Shown here: positions 52,462 to 60,772 of the stretch, in pieces
Position numbering within the stretch: position 1 is the stretch's first letter
How the letters are laid out: every line of letters begins with the position of its first letter
Source of the DNA: Lacipirellula limnantheis
Lineage (GTDB): Bacteria > Planctomycetota > Planctomycetia > Pirellulales > Lacipirellulaceae
DNA length: 64,000 bases
NCBI RefSeq assembly: GCF_007746075.1
Contig: NZ_CP036339.1
Coordinates: 1,388,856 to 1,452,855, forward strand
Reading direction: 5' to 3'
Notes under the pieces: model-generated
Databases searched by the model: none
The model's input: only the letters and a program-made list of their open reading frames with translations
Told to the model about the DNA's origin: nothing
Position numbers and translations under genes: made by a program

Positions 52462-52934
52462 ACTTCCAGCGACCCGCGTTCCAATCGTTTCCAATATGGC
52501 AGTTTCACTCGCTGGCGGGAGCGTTCGCCTGCTTGATGATCGCCTTCTCGCTGCTGGGTTGCGGTGGCGGCGGGCCCGACGTCGTGCCCGTGACGGGGCG
52601 CGTCACCCTCGCCGGCGGCGGGTGGGGTCGACCAGGGATGATCTTCTTCGCCCCCGTCGAACCGGCTGCCGGCTACCCTCGCCTCCCCGGGATGGCCGAC
52701 GTCGACAAGGAGGGAAACTTCCGCGCCACGACCCAGCCCAATCGCGACGGCCTCGTGCCGGGAACCTACCGCGTCGGACTGGAGATGTGGGAAGTGCCGC
52801 CCACGATGGGCGGCCCCCCCGCCAAAAGCTACCTCCCGCAAAAGTATCAAGCCGCGGCGACCAGCGGACTCGAGGTCGTCGTCCCGGCCGACGGCGATCC
52901 GGTCGAAGTTGCTTGGGACATTCCGCGGCCCTAA
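52458..52934 (+). CDS. Small lipoprotein with carboxypeptidase-regulatory-like fold
   Basis: This 158-residue protein has a lipoprotein signal peptide ending in FSLLGCGGGG (Cys about residue 35). A single beta-sandwich follows (VVPVTGRVTLAGGGW, GNFRATTQPNRDGLVPGTYRVGL, AKSYLPQKYQAA). This arrangement is typical of planctomycete lipoproteins found directly after DUF1559 genes, and here the two genes overlap by four bases. It likely acts at the cell envelope with the pseudopilin; the role is unknown. Confidence 0.87.
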   Translation: MNFQRPAFQSFPIWQFHSLAGAFACLMIAFSLLGCGGGGPDVVPVTGRVTLAGGGWGRPGMIFFAPVEPAAGYPRLPGMADVDKEGNFRATTQPNRDGLVPGTYRVGLEMWEVPPTMGGPPAKSYLPQKYQAAATSGLEVVVPADGDPVEVAWDIPRP

Positions 52935-53047
52935 ACGCCGGAAGATCGCCGTGGGAACGTCGTTACGCGCCTTCACCTAATTCGGGCTCACGCCACCAAC
53001 TCGCGGTGAATCGCAGCGGCCTGCACTCGGCTGCCGACTTCTCTGGC

Positions 53048-54118
53048 TCAGAAATCGACCTGATGGTTCGTGATGTTCCCCTTGTACTCATCCAAAAAAC
53101 CTGGATCAGGACAACCATTCTGATATCTGTCGGACGTGAGCCCCACATAGGGATCGAGAGGATGGCTGGCGACCGCCTCGTCATCCGCGATGAGGATAAA
53201 ATAACGCTGCCGCCCGCGACGCGAAGCGATCCATGGAACCATGCGGAAGGCGGTCAGGTGGGAGGCGGCGACTGCCTGCGATCTATCGATCCGCTCTCGC
53301 AGGTTGCGGTAGTAGACCAGGCGGAAATTGCCGTTACGCGGGCCGACCTGCGGATAGTATTCCAGCGGCGGCCAAGCGACGGCTGGCGAATCTCGCCGAA
53401 ACGGGTCGAATGGATCGTGATCGGTCTCGCTGGGGCGCGAGCCGTCGGCGTTTAGCGGCTGCAGATCGGAAACCACGCCGGCGGGCCAACGGAGCCAAGC
53501 AATGGGCGTTCCCCAGCCGTCGATGAACTCATACGCGCCGTCGCCGTCGAGATCGCCGATCTCCTGTTTGGAGAAATGCGTTCGCGCCTCGCCGTCGCCG
53601 GTCGCCTTCATCACGACCATATACAACGTCTCGGCCCGTTCGCTCACGTATTCGTCAACCGCCCTTCCCTGTGTCTGCAAGTAGTAGCGATAGTACTCCT
53701 CAGCCAACGGCGGCGCCTTGGATAAGATCTGCGGAATGTGCGTCACATCCGCCCAGCGCTCCGGCATTTCGAGCTTCATCAACTCGCGCAAGCCCAGCAA
53801 GCGAGCGTCGGCGAGCATTTGCCCCCGCGCGATCGAGCGAACGCGCCGCTCTAGCGGCGACGCCGGCTCGGCGGCCCAGCGGTCGAGCGCATGCGTGATA
53901 CTAGGATCGACGTCGATGCGCCGCGTCTCGTAGCTCGCATAGCGCTCCATGATCAGCGCGTGAATCTTCGAGATCGTGCTCTGGGTCTTCTTCTTGCGGG
54001 CGCTCTCCATTGCCGCGGAAAGGGTGCCGAGAAAGGCGGCGGCGATGATCGCCATGATCAGCATGGTGACCAGCAGTTCGATCAGCGTCACGCCATGTCG
54101 GCCAGTTGAGGAGGCCAT
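53048..54118 (-). CDS. Prepilin-type N-terminal methylation-domain protein
   Basis: This 356-residue pseudopilin-like protein starts MASSTGRHG and has the prepilin-peptidase site G/VTLIELLVTMLIMAII, followed by AMESARKKKTQSTISKIHALIMERY. The mature part is long, hydrophilic and rich in Arg/Tyr/Trp, without a family I know. It begins at ATG 54118 with a GGAAG site; an upstream start 17 codons earlier is also open. It may be a type II secretion minor pseudopilin; no other such genes are beside it, other than the DUF1559 protein on the opposite strand. Confidence 0.87.
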   Translation of the reverse strand: MASSTGRHGVTLIELLVTMLIMAIIAAAFLGTLSAAMESARKKKTQSTISKIHALIMERYASYETRRIDVDPSITHALDRWAAEPASPLERRVRSIARGQMLADARLLGLRELMKLEMPERWADVTHIPQILSKAPPLAEEYYRYYLQTQGRAVDEYVSERAETLYMVVMKATGDGEARTHFSKQEIGDLDGDGAYEFIDGWGTPIAWLRWPAGVVSDLQPLNADGSRPSETDHDPFDPFRRDSPAVAWPPLEYYPQVGPRNGNFRLVYYRNLRERIDRSQAVAASHLTAFRMVPWIASRRGRQRYFILIADDEAVASHPLDPYVGLTSDRYQNGCPDPGFLDEYKGNITNHQVDF

Positions 54119-55527
54119 GATGTCTTCCGGCCCGTCTTGCTGGGAGGAAATGCGCGTCGTGTCACTCAAGATTTCAAGCCATTCATTCTCGACACACGTC
54201 GATTTTCGCCCTAAGGGGCGAGGGTCTCAGTAGCGGCCGATTAACGAACCGCGCATCAGCCGGTCGACGAACTGGCAACGACTGCAGCCAGAACCACGCG
54301 GTCAGCGGCCAAGTAGCGACAACAGTCGCATCCGCACGCGGTGGATCAGCGAGATCGGCACTCCGGCGCTCCGTAAACCTTCGACGGGGTCGCTCCCTCC
54401 TGAGGGAGGCGACGCGAGCAAGGCAGGACGTTGAAACGCATTGGCGGACCAGCGGCAAGGCGACTTCGCTGGTAGGCAACGCTTGGCGGTCGGCGAGCAA
54501 GATTCAGCCGACTCGCCTGGCGGCGCAACAACGCACGCCATCGCGGGAGAGAGAAAACTCATGGCCCAATCTCCGTTCCAAGTGACAAGGGTTGCCGTTG
54601 TTCCAGACGGCAGACGCAACGTAGCGTAACGATTTTAATGTCGACTAGCAATCTTTTTTGTGGGGCAACGGCCGTGGGCTGAAGCGACTCGTGACGGCAG
54701 CCGATCGGGCTTCAACGTCAAGCCGAGGGAGGGCGAAATCAATCAGCGCGATCTACTTCATCGCAGTGGAGAACTGACGCGTTCAACGCATTCGCCAGCG
54801 AAGGCCGCACCAAAAAGATCCCGCGACTTTTCTACAGAAATTGGCCGCGCGATTCGCTACGTTGCAACGACTGTCGAGTTTTCGGCTCGACCAGCACGCT
54901 GCTTCGACCCCGAACTCGGTCAGTAGCAATCTTATTGAAGACGATCTTTGACGGTTCGGTTCGTTTGATGCCATCGCAAAATGGTCTGCATAGGATCGGA
55001 ATAGAGACGCATGTTCCAAGTCGGCCAACAAAATTAGCGCGTCGCAGTTGGCAGACATGGCAGGCTTGCAAAAGGCGGGCATATTTATTTACCTCGGCAG
55101 CAGTTGAGGCTCGGGAAAACTGCGGGAAAACCCTTTCGGCGGGAGACCGTTCAATGGCAAGCCGCCCGTAACGCCAAACGTCTGATCCGTTCACCGATCG
55201 CGACGCATTTCTCCTGATAACGGAAACCTTGAGGCCGCGTCGCGCCGCTCGCTGGCCAACCTAGAGCGCCGTATGGCGGCCCTTTGGCGACTGATTTGTT
55301 GTGCGAAACTCCAAGTGCCGCCGCCGCTTAGGGCGAGTTGACCCGGTTGCACCGGCGTCTAGAATGGCCCGGTAGCTTGAGGCAGGGAGTGCCGATGATA
55401 GCTGACGCGTGAACCCGCGGAACACGCGCAGCGTACCAGCGGAGGTCGATTCGTTGGCGTTTCGCCACTGGTTCTTCAAACCTTGGGGCCGCGACCCACC
55501 GCACTCCCCCTAACGCAACCCGCCACC
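54119..55527. other. Gene-free stretch of about 1.4 kb
   Basis: This is the longest stretch without a recognisable gene. Several open frames of 60-120 codons occur on both strands, but none has a convincing ribosome site or protein-like sequence. Base composition seems lower in GC between about 54600 and 55150 than in neighbouring genes. I see no tRNA, strong hairpin or mobile-element terminus. It could hold decayed genes, a long regulatory region or an unrecognised RNA. Confidence 0.5.
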
Positions 55528-56322
55528 ATGAACGCCCGCCAAGCCTCCCCTGCCCTGCGATTCCTCACCGCCCTGCCGGTGTACAACGAAGTCAACCACG
55601 TCACCGAGGTCCTCGACCAGGTGGTGCGGAACGCTCAGGACGTGCTGGTCGTTGACGACGGCTCGTCTGACGGCACCCGCGAATTGCTCGTGACCCGCGA
55701 CGACGTGATTGTCGTCTCCCACTCGCAGAACTGCGGCTACGGCGCCGCTCTCCACACGGCGTTCGACTACGCGATTGCAAATGGCTACGACGTGCTGGTG
55801 ACGATCGACTGCGACGGCCAGCACGAGCCGCAGTTGATCGGCAGTCTCGCCGCCGCCTGCGCGGACGTCGATCTGGTTTCCGGCAGCCGCTACCTGAGCC
55901 TCGACGGCTCGGTAGGCGCCCCGCCGATCGATCGCCGCCGCATCAACGTCCAAGTGACCGACGAACTCAATTGTCGCCTCGGACTCCAGCTGACTGATGC
56001 CTTCTGCGGGTTCAAGGCCTACAAGGTGGAGGCCCTGAAGCGACTTCACCTGACCGAAACTGGCTACGCGATGCCGCTGGAACTGTGGGTGCAGGCAGCC
56101 TTCCAAGGGCTCAAGATTGTGGAAGCCGCCGTCCCGCTGGTCTACCTCGATGAGAAGCGGAGCTTCGGCGGCGCGCTTGATGACTCGGCGAAGCGGCTCG
56201 CCTACTACCACTCGGTGATTGATCGGGCCGTGAAGGCATGTGCCGAGCGGCAACCGTCCAATCCCTTGGCCCTGCCCCGCTGCAACGAGCAGTATCAGGG
56301 TTGTCCTTCAAGTTGCTCCTGA
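55528..56322 (+). CDS. GT2-family glycosyltransferase
   Basis: This 264-residue GT-A enzyme resembles dolichyl-phosphate-mannose-synthase-like proteins: TALPVYNEVNHVTEVL, VLVVDDGSSDGT, SQNCGYGAALHTAF, then the metal site in TIDCDGQHEP and GSRYL. The C-terminus has a Cys-containing tail (CNEQYQGCPSSC) and no membrane helices, so it is the short soluble form. Start ATG at 55528; the frame is 15 codons longer upstream. Its gene is 6 bases upstream of the BshC-like gene. Donor and acceptor unknown. Confidence 0.88.
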   Translation: MNARQASPALRFLTALPVYNEVNHVTEVLDQVVRNAQDVLVVDDGSSDGTRELLVTRDDVIVVSHSQNCGYGAALHTAFDYAIANGYDVLVTIDCDGQHEPQLIGSLAAACADVDLVSGSRYLSLDGSVGAPPIDRRRINVQVTDELNCRLGLQLTDAFCGFKAYKVEALKRLHLTETGYAMPLELWVQAAFQGLKIVEAAVPLVYLDEKRSFGGALDDSAKRLAYYHSVIDRAVKACAERQPSNPLALPRCNEQYQGCPSSCS

Positions 56323-56328
56323 GCTGCT

Positions 56329-57942
56329 GTGCCCCAATACGCTCGCTATCGCGCGCCGGCCGAGAGCGGGCAAAAGCTGATCGCCCCGCCGTGGAGCGAG
56401 TTGTGCCGCATCGTCGCTGCCAACGTCGCCTGGCGCCGCGAGACTCAGCTGACGATTCTGGGGCGGCCGCTCAACGACTTCGCGGTCGACGCGCGGCGTG
56501 AGACCCTAGAACGGGCCTCTGCCTACGTTGCAACGTACAGCAGTTTCCCAACCTCCACGGACGGGCCTCGCGGAGGGGTTTGCACTGCTCCCCTGATCGT
56601 CACCGGACACCAGCCGGAATTGGTCCACCCCGGCGTGTGGGTGAAGAACTTCGCGGCCGCCGCGTTGTGCTCTTCCAAGGGCGCCATATCGCTCAACCTG
56701 GTCATCGACGGCGACGCCTGCCGTTCGACGGCAATTCGAGTTCCCGCGGGAACGACCAACAGCCCGCGGTGGGAATCGGTGGATTTCGACGGCCCCGCCG
56801 AGGAAATGCCGTGGGAAGAGCGGGCGATTCACCACGCCGAACGCTGGATGACCTTTCCCCAGCGAGTGGCCGAGGCGACTCGCGACCTGCTGAACGATCG
56901 GATGCTTGACCACTGGTGGCCTCTCGCCATGGAGCGCGCCGCGGCGACTGGGCGGATCGGGCTGGCGCTGGCCCAGGCTCGGCACCTGGCAGAGATTGAA
57001 TGGGGCCGCCGTAACTTGGAACTCCCGCAGAGCGAGATGTGCCAGACCGCCGCCTTTCGGCGGTTCACGCTTCATCTGTTCAACGAACTGCCTCGGTTTG
57101 CGGTCTCCTACAACGACGCCCTGGGCGAGTACCGCCGCGTCCACCGCCTCCGCAACCATGCGCAGCCGGTGCCGAACCTCGCCGTCGAGGGCGAATGGTT
57201 CCAGGCGCCCTATTGGGTCTGGACCGCCGCGGAGCCGAACCGACGGCCCCTTTACGTTCGCAAGGATGGAGCTGGGCTGGTCGCCACCGACCGGAAAACG
57301 TTTGAACGACGCCTTTCCTGCGTCTGCGACGACGCTGGCGAGAAGGCCCTGGCGGAACTCGCCGTCTGGGAACATGAAGGGATCAAGCTGCGTTCGCGGG
57401 CCTTGATCACGACGATGTTTGCGCGGCTGGCGGTCGCCGATCTGTTCATCCACGGCATCGGCGGCGCCAAATACGACGAAGCGACCGACGCGATTTGCGA
57501 GCGGTTTTTCGGTACGGCGCCGCCCGCCTTTGCGGCAATTTCCGGGACGCTGCGCTTGCCAATTGCCCGCACGGCCGATGAGGCGGGTTCCGTGCAGGCC
57601 CTGCAGCAACGCCTTCGCGAACTGACGTACCATCCGGAGCGGCATGTCGAATTCGCCGCTTCTGGGGCGAACGGCGAAGCGTCCGAACTGATCGCGAGCA
57701 AGCTCCGCTGGCTGGCCGTGGCGAAGACTTCGGCCAACGGCGGCGAGCGGCATCGAGAGATTGCGGCGGCCAATCGGGCGCTGCAGCCGTACGTCGCCGA
57801 CGTGCGGGCGTCGATTGCGCAGCAGCTGGCAGACGCCAGCGAGCATCTGCGAGCCAGTCGCGTACTGAATTCCCGCGAGTACGCTTCTTGCCTATATCCT
57901 CGCGAACTCCTTGAGAAGTTTTTGCTGGATTTCCCGGTCTGA
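56329..57942 (+). CDS. Uncharacterised protein with weak BshC-like features
   Basis: I do not firmly recognise this 537-residue soluble protein (GTG start). Two segments recall the bacillithiol synthase BshC. TGHQPELVHPGVWVKNFAAA corresponds to its GGQQAGLLTGPLY loop. LRSRALITTMFARLAVADLF, then IHGIGGAKYDEATDAICERF, corresponds to the segment around AFIAGPGEINYW, and a proline-containing strand follows both. These are pattern matches made by eye, not an alignment. A long helical C-terminal region (about 440-520) could be the coiled-coil that BshC also has. It lies between a GT2 gene and a GNAT gene, with spacings of 6 and about 100 bases. An activity on a nucleotide or thiol substrate is possible but unproven. 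Confidence 0.7.
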   Translation: MPQYARYRAPAESGQKLIAPPWSELCRIVAANVAWRRETQLTILGRPLNDFAVDARRETLERASAYVATYSSFPTSTDGPRGGVCTAPLIVTGHQPELVHPGVWVKNFAAAALCSSKGAISLNLVIDGDACRSTAIRVPAGTTNSPRWESVDFDGPAEEMPWEERAIHHAERWMTFPQRVAEATRDLLNDRMLDHWWPLAMERAAATGRIGLALAQARHLAEIEWGRRNLELPQSEMCQTAAFRRFTLHLFNELPRFAVSYNDALGEYRRVHRLRNHAQPVPNLAVEGEWFQAPYWVWTAAEPNRRPLYVRKDGAGLVATDRKTFERRLSCVCDDAGEKALAELAVWEHEGIKLRSRALITTMFARLAVADLFIHGIGGAKYDEATDAICERFFGTAPPAFAAISGTLRLPIARTADEAGSVQALQQRLRELTYHPERHVEFAASGANGEASELIASKLRWLAVAKTSANGGERHREIAAANRALQPYVADVRASIAQQLADASEHLRASRVLNSREYASCLYPRELLEKFLLDFPV

Positions 57943-58045
57943 GTGCTATACGCTCTTGGATGAAGGGCAGCCGAGCCGACTGCCGCGCACTCCTCTTGTC
58001 GACGCGCGGCGACTTTCCGGAACAGAAAGTAGGGCCACCGCACGC

Positions 58046-59473
58046 ATGTCCGCGCCACCGAACCGCAATCAGGGCGAGGCGGATTTGGACGACGTTGAGT
58101 CGCCTCCCGCTTTGGCATTTAACCGTCACGCCGGCAACGGCCGCAGTCTCGTCGCGCGGCAAGATCGGGCGGCAGTCAGGGAGCTGCCTTACGGCGGGCG
58201 GATCGTTACCGGCAACGCCGGCGATCATCCGCTGGTCGTCCAATTGCTGACGCAAGCGAGGCAAACGGCGGTTGCCGACGACTTTCAGAGTCGTCTCGAT
58301 GAGCCGGGCTATCGCCCGAGTAACCGATTGCTTATCCAGCTTGAAAAGGAACTGCTGGCCCACGCCCATGTCGCGAGCCACATCGCGTGGTTCGATGGCC
58401 AGCGCATGCCGGTGGTCAAGCTTGAGGACTTCGCCGTGCTGCCGGAGTATCGCGAGTCGGCCTACGATCGCGACCTGTTGGCAGCAGCCGAGCAGATCGC
58501 CACTGCTGAAGGCGCCGTGCTGGGACTAGTGAACGCCGACCGACACGCCTGGTTTGAACGCCAAGGCTGGAGCCCGCTTCGCGGCCAGGGCCACACCCGG
58601 GCGAACGCCCGCACGGTATTGGCTTATTTGGATGCCCAAGAACGCGCCCGGAAGCGGCGTAAGGGATCGCTGGATGTCCGCACGTGGCGACACTTCGAGC
58701 TCGACGCCGTACGAAGCATCTACGAGACCGCCGCCGCCGAGTTATGGGGTCCCCTCTTTCGCTCCGAAGAGTGCTGGCAATGGCTCATCGGTCGCAAGGC
58801 TCAGGACCAAGTGTTGCTCGCCTTGGAAACGAACCGCGCTGCATCGACCAACGGCGACAGCAGCTTGGGTCTGCTCGGCGAGGCCGCGGGGTATGCCGTC
58901 GTGCGAGGTTCCTGCATCGTCGAGCTGATGTCGCTGCCCAAGTTCCCAACGGCGCGAGTTCATATGCTCGCCAGGGCCTGTCGCGACGCCATCGATCGCG
59001 ATCACCATTCCATTTCACTCTATACCCCGGCGAGCGATCCGCTCCACGAACTGATGGTGACCGCTGGCGGCGCCTGGATCAGCGACCGCAAGGAAAACAG
59101 CCCTCGGCTGCTGATGCGGCTACTTTCGCCGGAGCGTTGGGTCGAGCGCTGTTACCCGCTCTGGCGGCAGCGAGCGCACCACGCCGGCGTGCCGCGTCCG
59201 ACCGAGATCGGCATCACGACGACCGACGCCTCCTATCGCTTCACGCTCACCCGCCGGAGCGCACGGCTGGAACCGATGGGCGATCGGCCGGCTGATTGGG
59301 TGGAGTGTGATCGCCCAACGTTCGAGTCGCTGCTCGCCGGAAATCTGGCGATCAACGAGGCCGTCGAGCGAAAGACGCTCCGGCTCTCGAGTCCGGAACT
59401 TAAATCAACGTTGGCTGCGCTATTCGTTCCGCGGTTGTTTTGGCAGTCGCCGTTGGAGTTCATGCGGCTGTAG
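58046..59473 (+). CDS. Eis-like GNAT acetyltransferase with SCP2-like tail
   Basis: This 475-residue protein has the Eis layout. A first GNAT domain lies near residues 75-180, with SHIAWFDGQRMPVVKLEDF, the acyl-CoA strand LEDFAVLPEYRESAYDRDLL and ADRHAWFERQGW. A second GNAT-like domain is at about 210-330, and a C-terminal SCP2-like domain at about 375-475 (TEIGITTTDASYRFTLTRRSA, DRPTFESLLAGNLAINEAVE). I use ATG at 58046; the upstream part of the open frame overlaps the previous gene and looks non-coding. It probably acetylates an amine; target unknown. Confidence 0.82.
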   Translation: MSAPPNRNQGEADLDDVESPPALAFNRHAGNGRSLVARQDRAAVRELPYGGRIVTGNAGDHPLVVQLLTQARQTAVADDFQSRLDEPGYRPSNRLLIQLEKELLAHAHVASHIAWFDGQRMPVVKLEDFAVLPEYRESAYDRDLLAAAEQIATAEGAVLGLVNADRHAWFERQGWSPLRGQGHTRANARTVLAYLDAQERARKRRKGSLDVRTWRHFELDAVRSIYETAAAELWGPLFRSEECWQWLIGRKAQDQVLLALETNRAASTNGDSSLGLLGEAAGYAVVRGSCIVELMSLPKFPTARVHMLARACRDAIDRDHHSISLYTPASDPLHELMVTAGGAWISDRKENSPRLLMRLLSPERWVERCYPLWRQRAHHAGVPRPTEIGITTTDASYRFTLTRRSARLEPMGDRPADWVECDRPTFESLLAGNLAINEAVERKTLRLSSPELKSTLAALFVPRLFWQSPLEFMRL

Positions 59474-59488
59474 GATGGCGTGCCGCTT

Positions 59489-59514
59489 GTCATTCTTCGC
59501 ATCGCTCAGAATGA
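59489..59514. repeat. Short palindrome related to the 43752 repeat
   Basis: GTCATTCT and AGAATGAC arms around CGCATCGCTC; a collapsed form of the inverted repeat at 43752-43822. It lies between convergent genes. Confidence 0.6.
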
Positions 59515-59525
59515 CTGGGGTCTTC

Positions 59526-59930
59526 CTACTTGCCGGAGAGATATCCGGCACTTGATTGGAAGTATCGAGACCTTCGCTTCACGATCACTTCCGCTTCCGT
59601 CGCCGAATGCTGGTCTCGGAGGTCCTGCAAGCTCGCCTGGCAGTAGCGGCACTGGGCGATTTCGAGGTGGAAGCGAAGATAGTCCTCCTGGCCGGCGTCG
59701 AGCACGCCGAGGAGATGGCTGCCGAGTTGTTCCCGCGTCGGGCAGCTGAGGCGATGGCGCCGCCAAATGGCGCCAAGCGAATGGACGCCCGCATCGCGGC
59801 GGCCGACGGCGGCGGCGAGCTGTTTCTGCAACGCCTCGTCGTCGCGCAGGGTCGCTTCCAATTCCGCCATTTGGGCAGGGGGGAGCCCTTCGTCGAGGAA
59901 GGCGTCGAGATCAGCGTCGGTGTAGGGCAT
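59526..59930 (-). CDS. Small cysteine-pair protein, possible anti-sigma partner
   Basis: This 134-residue protein starts MPYTDADLDAFLDEGLPPAQMAELEATLRDDEALQKQL, which resembles the start of zinc-finger anti-sigma proteins, and has HLEIAQCRYCQASLQDL (His...Cys-x2-Cys) near residue 95. The C-terminus is basic. I use ATG at 59930; a start eight codons upstream is possible. No membrane helix. It follows the ECF sigma gene on the same strand, 168 bases downstream with a repeat in between, so it may bind that sigma factor; direct evidence is lacking. Confidence 0.72.
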   Translation of the reverse strand: MPYTDADLDAFLDEGLPPAQMAELEATLRDDEALQKQLAAAVGRRDAGVHSLGAIWRRHRLSCPTREQLGSHLLGVLDAGQEDYLRFHLEIAQCRYCQASLQDLRDQHSATEAEVIVKRRSRYFQSSAGYLSGK

Positions 59931-59960
59931 GGTTCTATGTGCCAAATAAGTCAATTGATG

Positions 59961-60069
59961 TCACCGCGGAGGCACGGAGATCGCTGAGAAGACCAATGCG
60001 AGGAGCATGGCAAGCATGGATGTTACGACTTTCTTTAATTTACTCCGTCTTCTCTGTGTCTCCGTGATA
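59961..60069. repeat. Inverted repeat pair between sigma factor and cysteine-pair genes
   Basis: The left element 59961-59993 (with GCACGGAGATCGCTGAGAAG) and the right element 60047-60069 (GTCTTCTCTGTGTCTCCGTG) are inverted relatives separated by about 53 bases. The right element matches the left apart from an insert of about 10 bases. Confidence 0.65.
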
Positions 60070-60098
60070 AATGATCTTCCGGCTTCGCCACCGATGAG

Positions 60099-60737
60099 TC
60101 ATTCATGCAGCTCGGGAAACACGTCCTCGCTGAGCCGTTGCAGCTTGACGAATTTTCGCAAGCGTTCGAGGAAATCAAACTTGAAGTTTGCCACCTGCTG
60201 TTCCGTCAGGCCGACTTGCTCGGCGGTCGCCTTGTTCGTGGCGCCGACGACGAACAGCAGCTCCATCACTTTGACTTTGTCCCAGTCGCCGGCCGCGCGC
60301 CAACCTTCCAGTTGGCGACCTATCGCTTCGGCGAGGGCTTCATCTTCCATCTGTCGCCGTTCGCCGCTGCGGGCGATGCTGCTGGCCGGGCGGGCGGCGC
60401 CGCGCGGTTCCCAGTTGCCGCCGCTGCCGTCGGCTGACGACAGCGGAATGGCGGGGCGGCGGCCTTCGCGGCGCAGGTGATCGGTCAGCTTGTGACTGGC
60501 GATTGTGAAGAGCCAGCTTTCGAGCGGCCGGCGCGGATCGTAGTTCGGCAGGCTGGTGAGAAAGCCGATGAACGTCTCTTGGACGACGTCTTCGCTGGCG
60601 GCGCGGCGACGGAGGCGGCTGTCGACGAACGACAGGAGTCGCCCCTCGTATTGAGCGATCAGATCGCTCCAAGCGTCGGGCTTGCCGCGGCGGATCGCCT
60701 CGACCAGGATCGCGTCGGGGTGGGCGGAGGTGGGCAT
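60099..60737 (-). CDS. ECF-type RNA polymerase sigma factor
   Basis: This 212-residue sigma-70-family factor has region 2 (LIAQYEGRLLSFVDSRL, ASEDVVQETFIGFLTSLPNYDPRRPLESWLFTIASHKLTDHLRRE) and region 4 (DWDKVKVMELLFVVGATNKATAEQVGLTEQQVANFKFDFLERLRKFV). The linker between them (about 90-140) is Arg/Ser/Gly-rich and longer than usual. ATG at 60737. It is the third gene after a Ser/Thr kinase and a membrane protein, spaced by 1 and 35 bases. From memory, planctomycetes often pair ECF factors with Ser/Thr kinases; phosphorylation control is therefore possible here. Confidence 0.92.
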   Translation of the reverse strand: MPTSAHPDAILVEAIRRGKPDAWSDLIAQYEGRLLSFVDSRLRRRAASEDVVQETFIGFLTSLPNYDPRRPLESWLFTIASHKLTDHLRREGRRPAIPLSSADGSGGNWEPRGAARPASSIARSGERRQMEDEALAEAIGRQLEGWRAAGDWDKVKVMELLFVVGATNKATAEQVGLTEQQVANFKFDFLERLRKFVKLQRLSEDVFPELHE

Positions 60738-60772
60738 GTAGTGCAGAGGCGTAACGTCGGCAGGTCGCGTCC

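Noticed and set aside
54832..55194. 120-codon minus-strand frame in the gene-free stretch
   Set aside because: No ribosome site and no recognisable pattern; similar frames occur by chance on both strands here.
56506..57846. 446-codon minus-strand open frame across the BshC-like gene
   Set aside because: Antisense shadow: composition is Arg/Gly/Pro-rich, no ribosome site, and the plus-strand product has the conserved-looking motifs.
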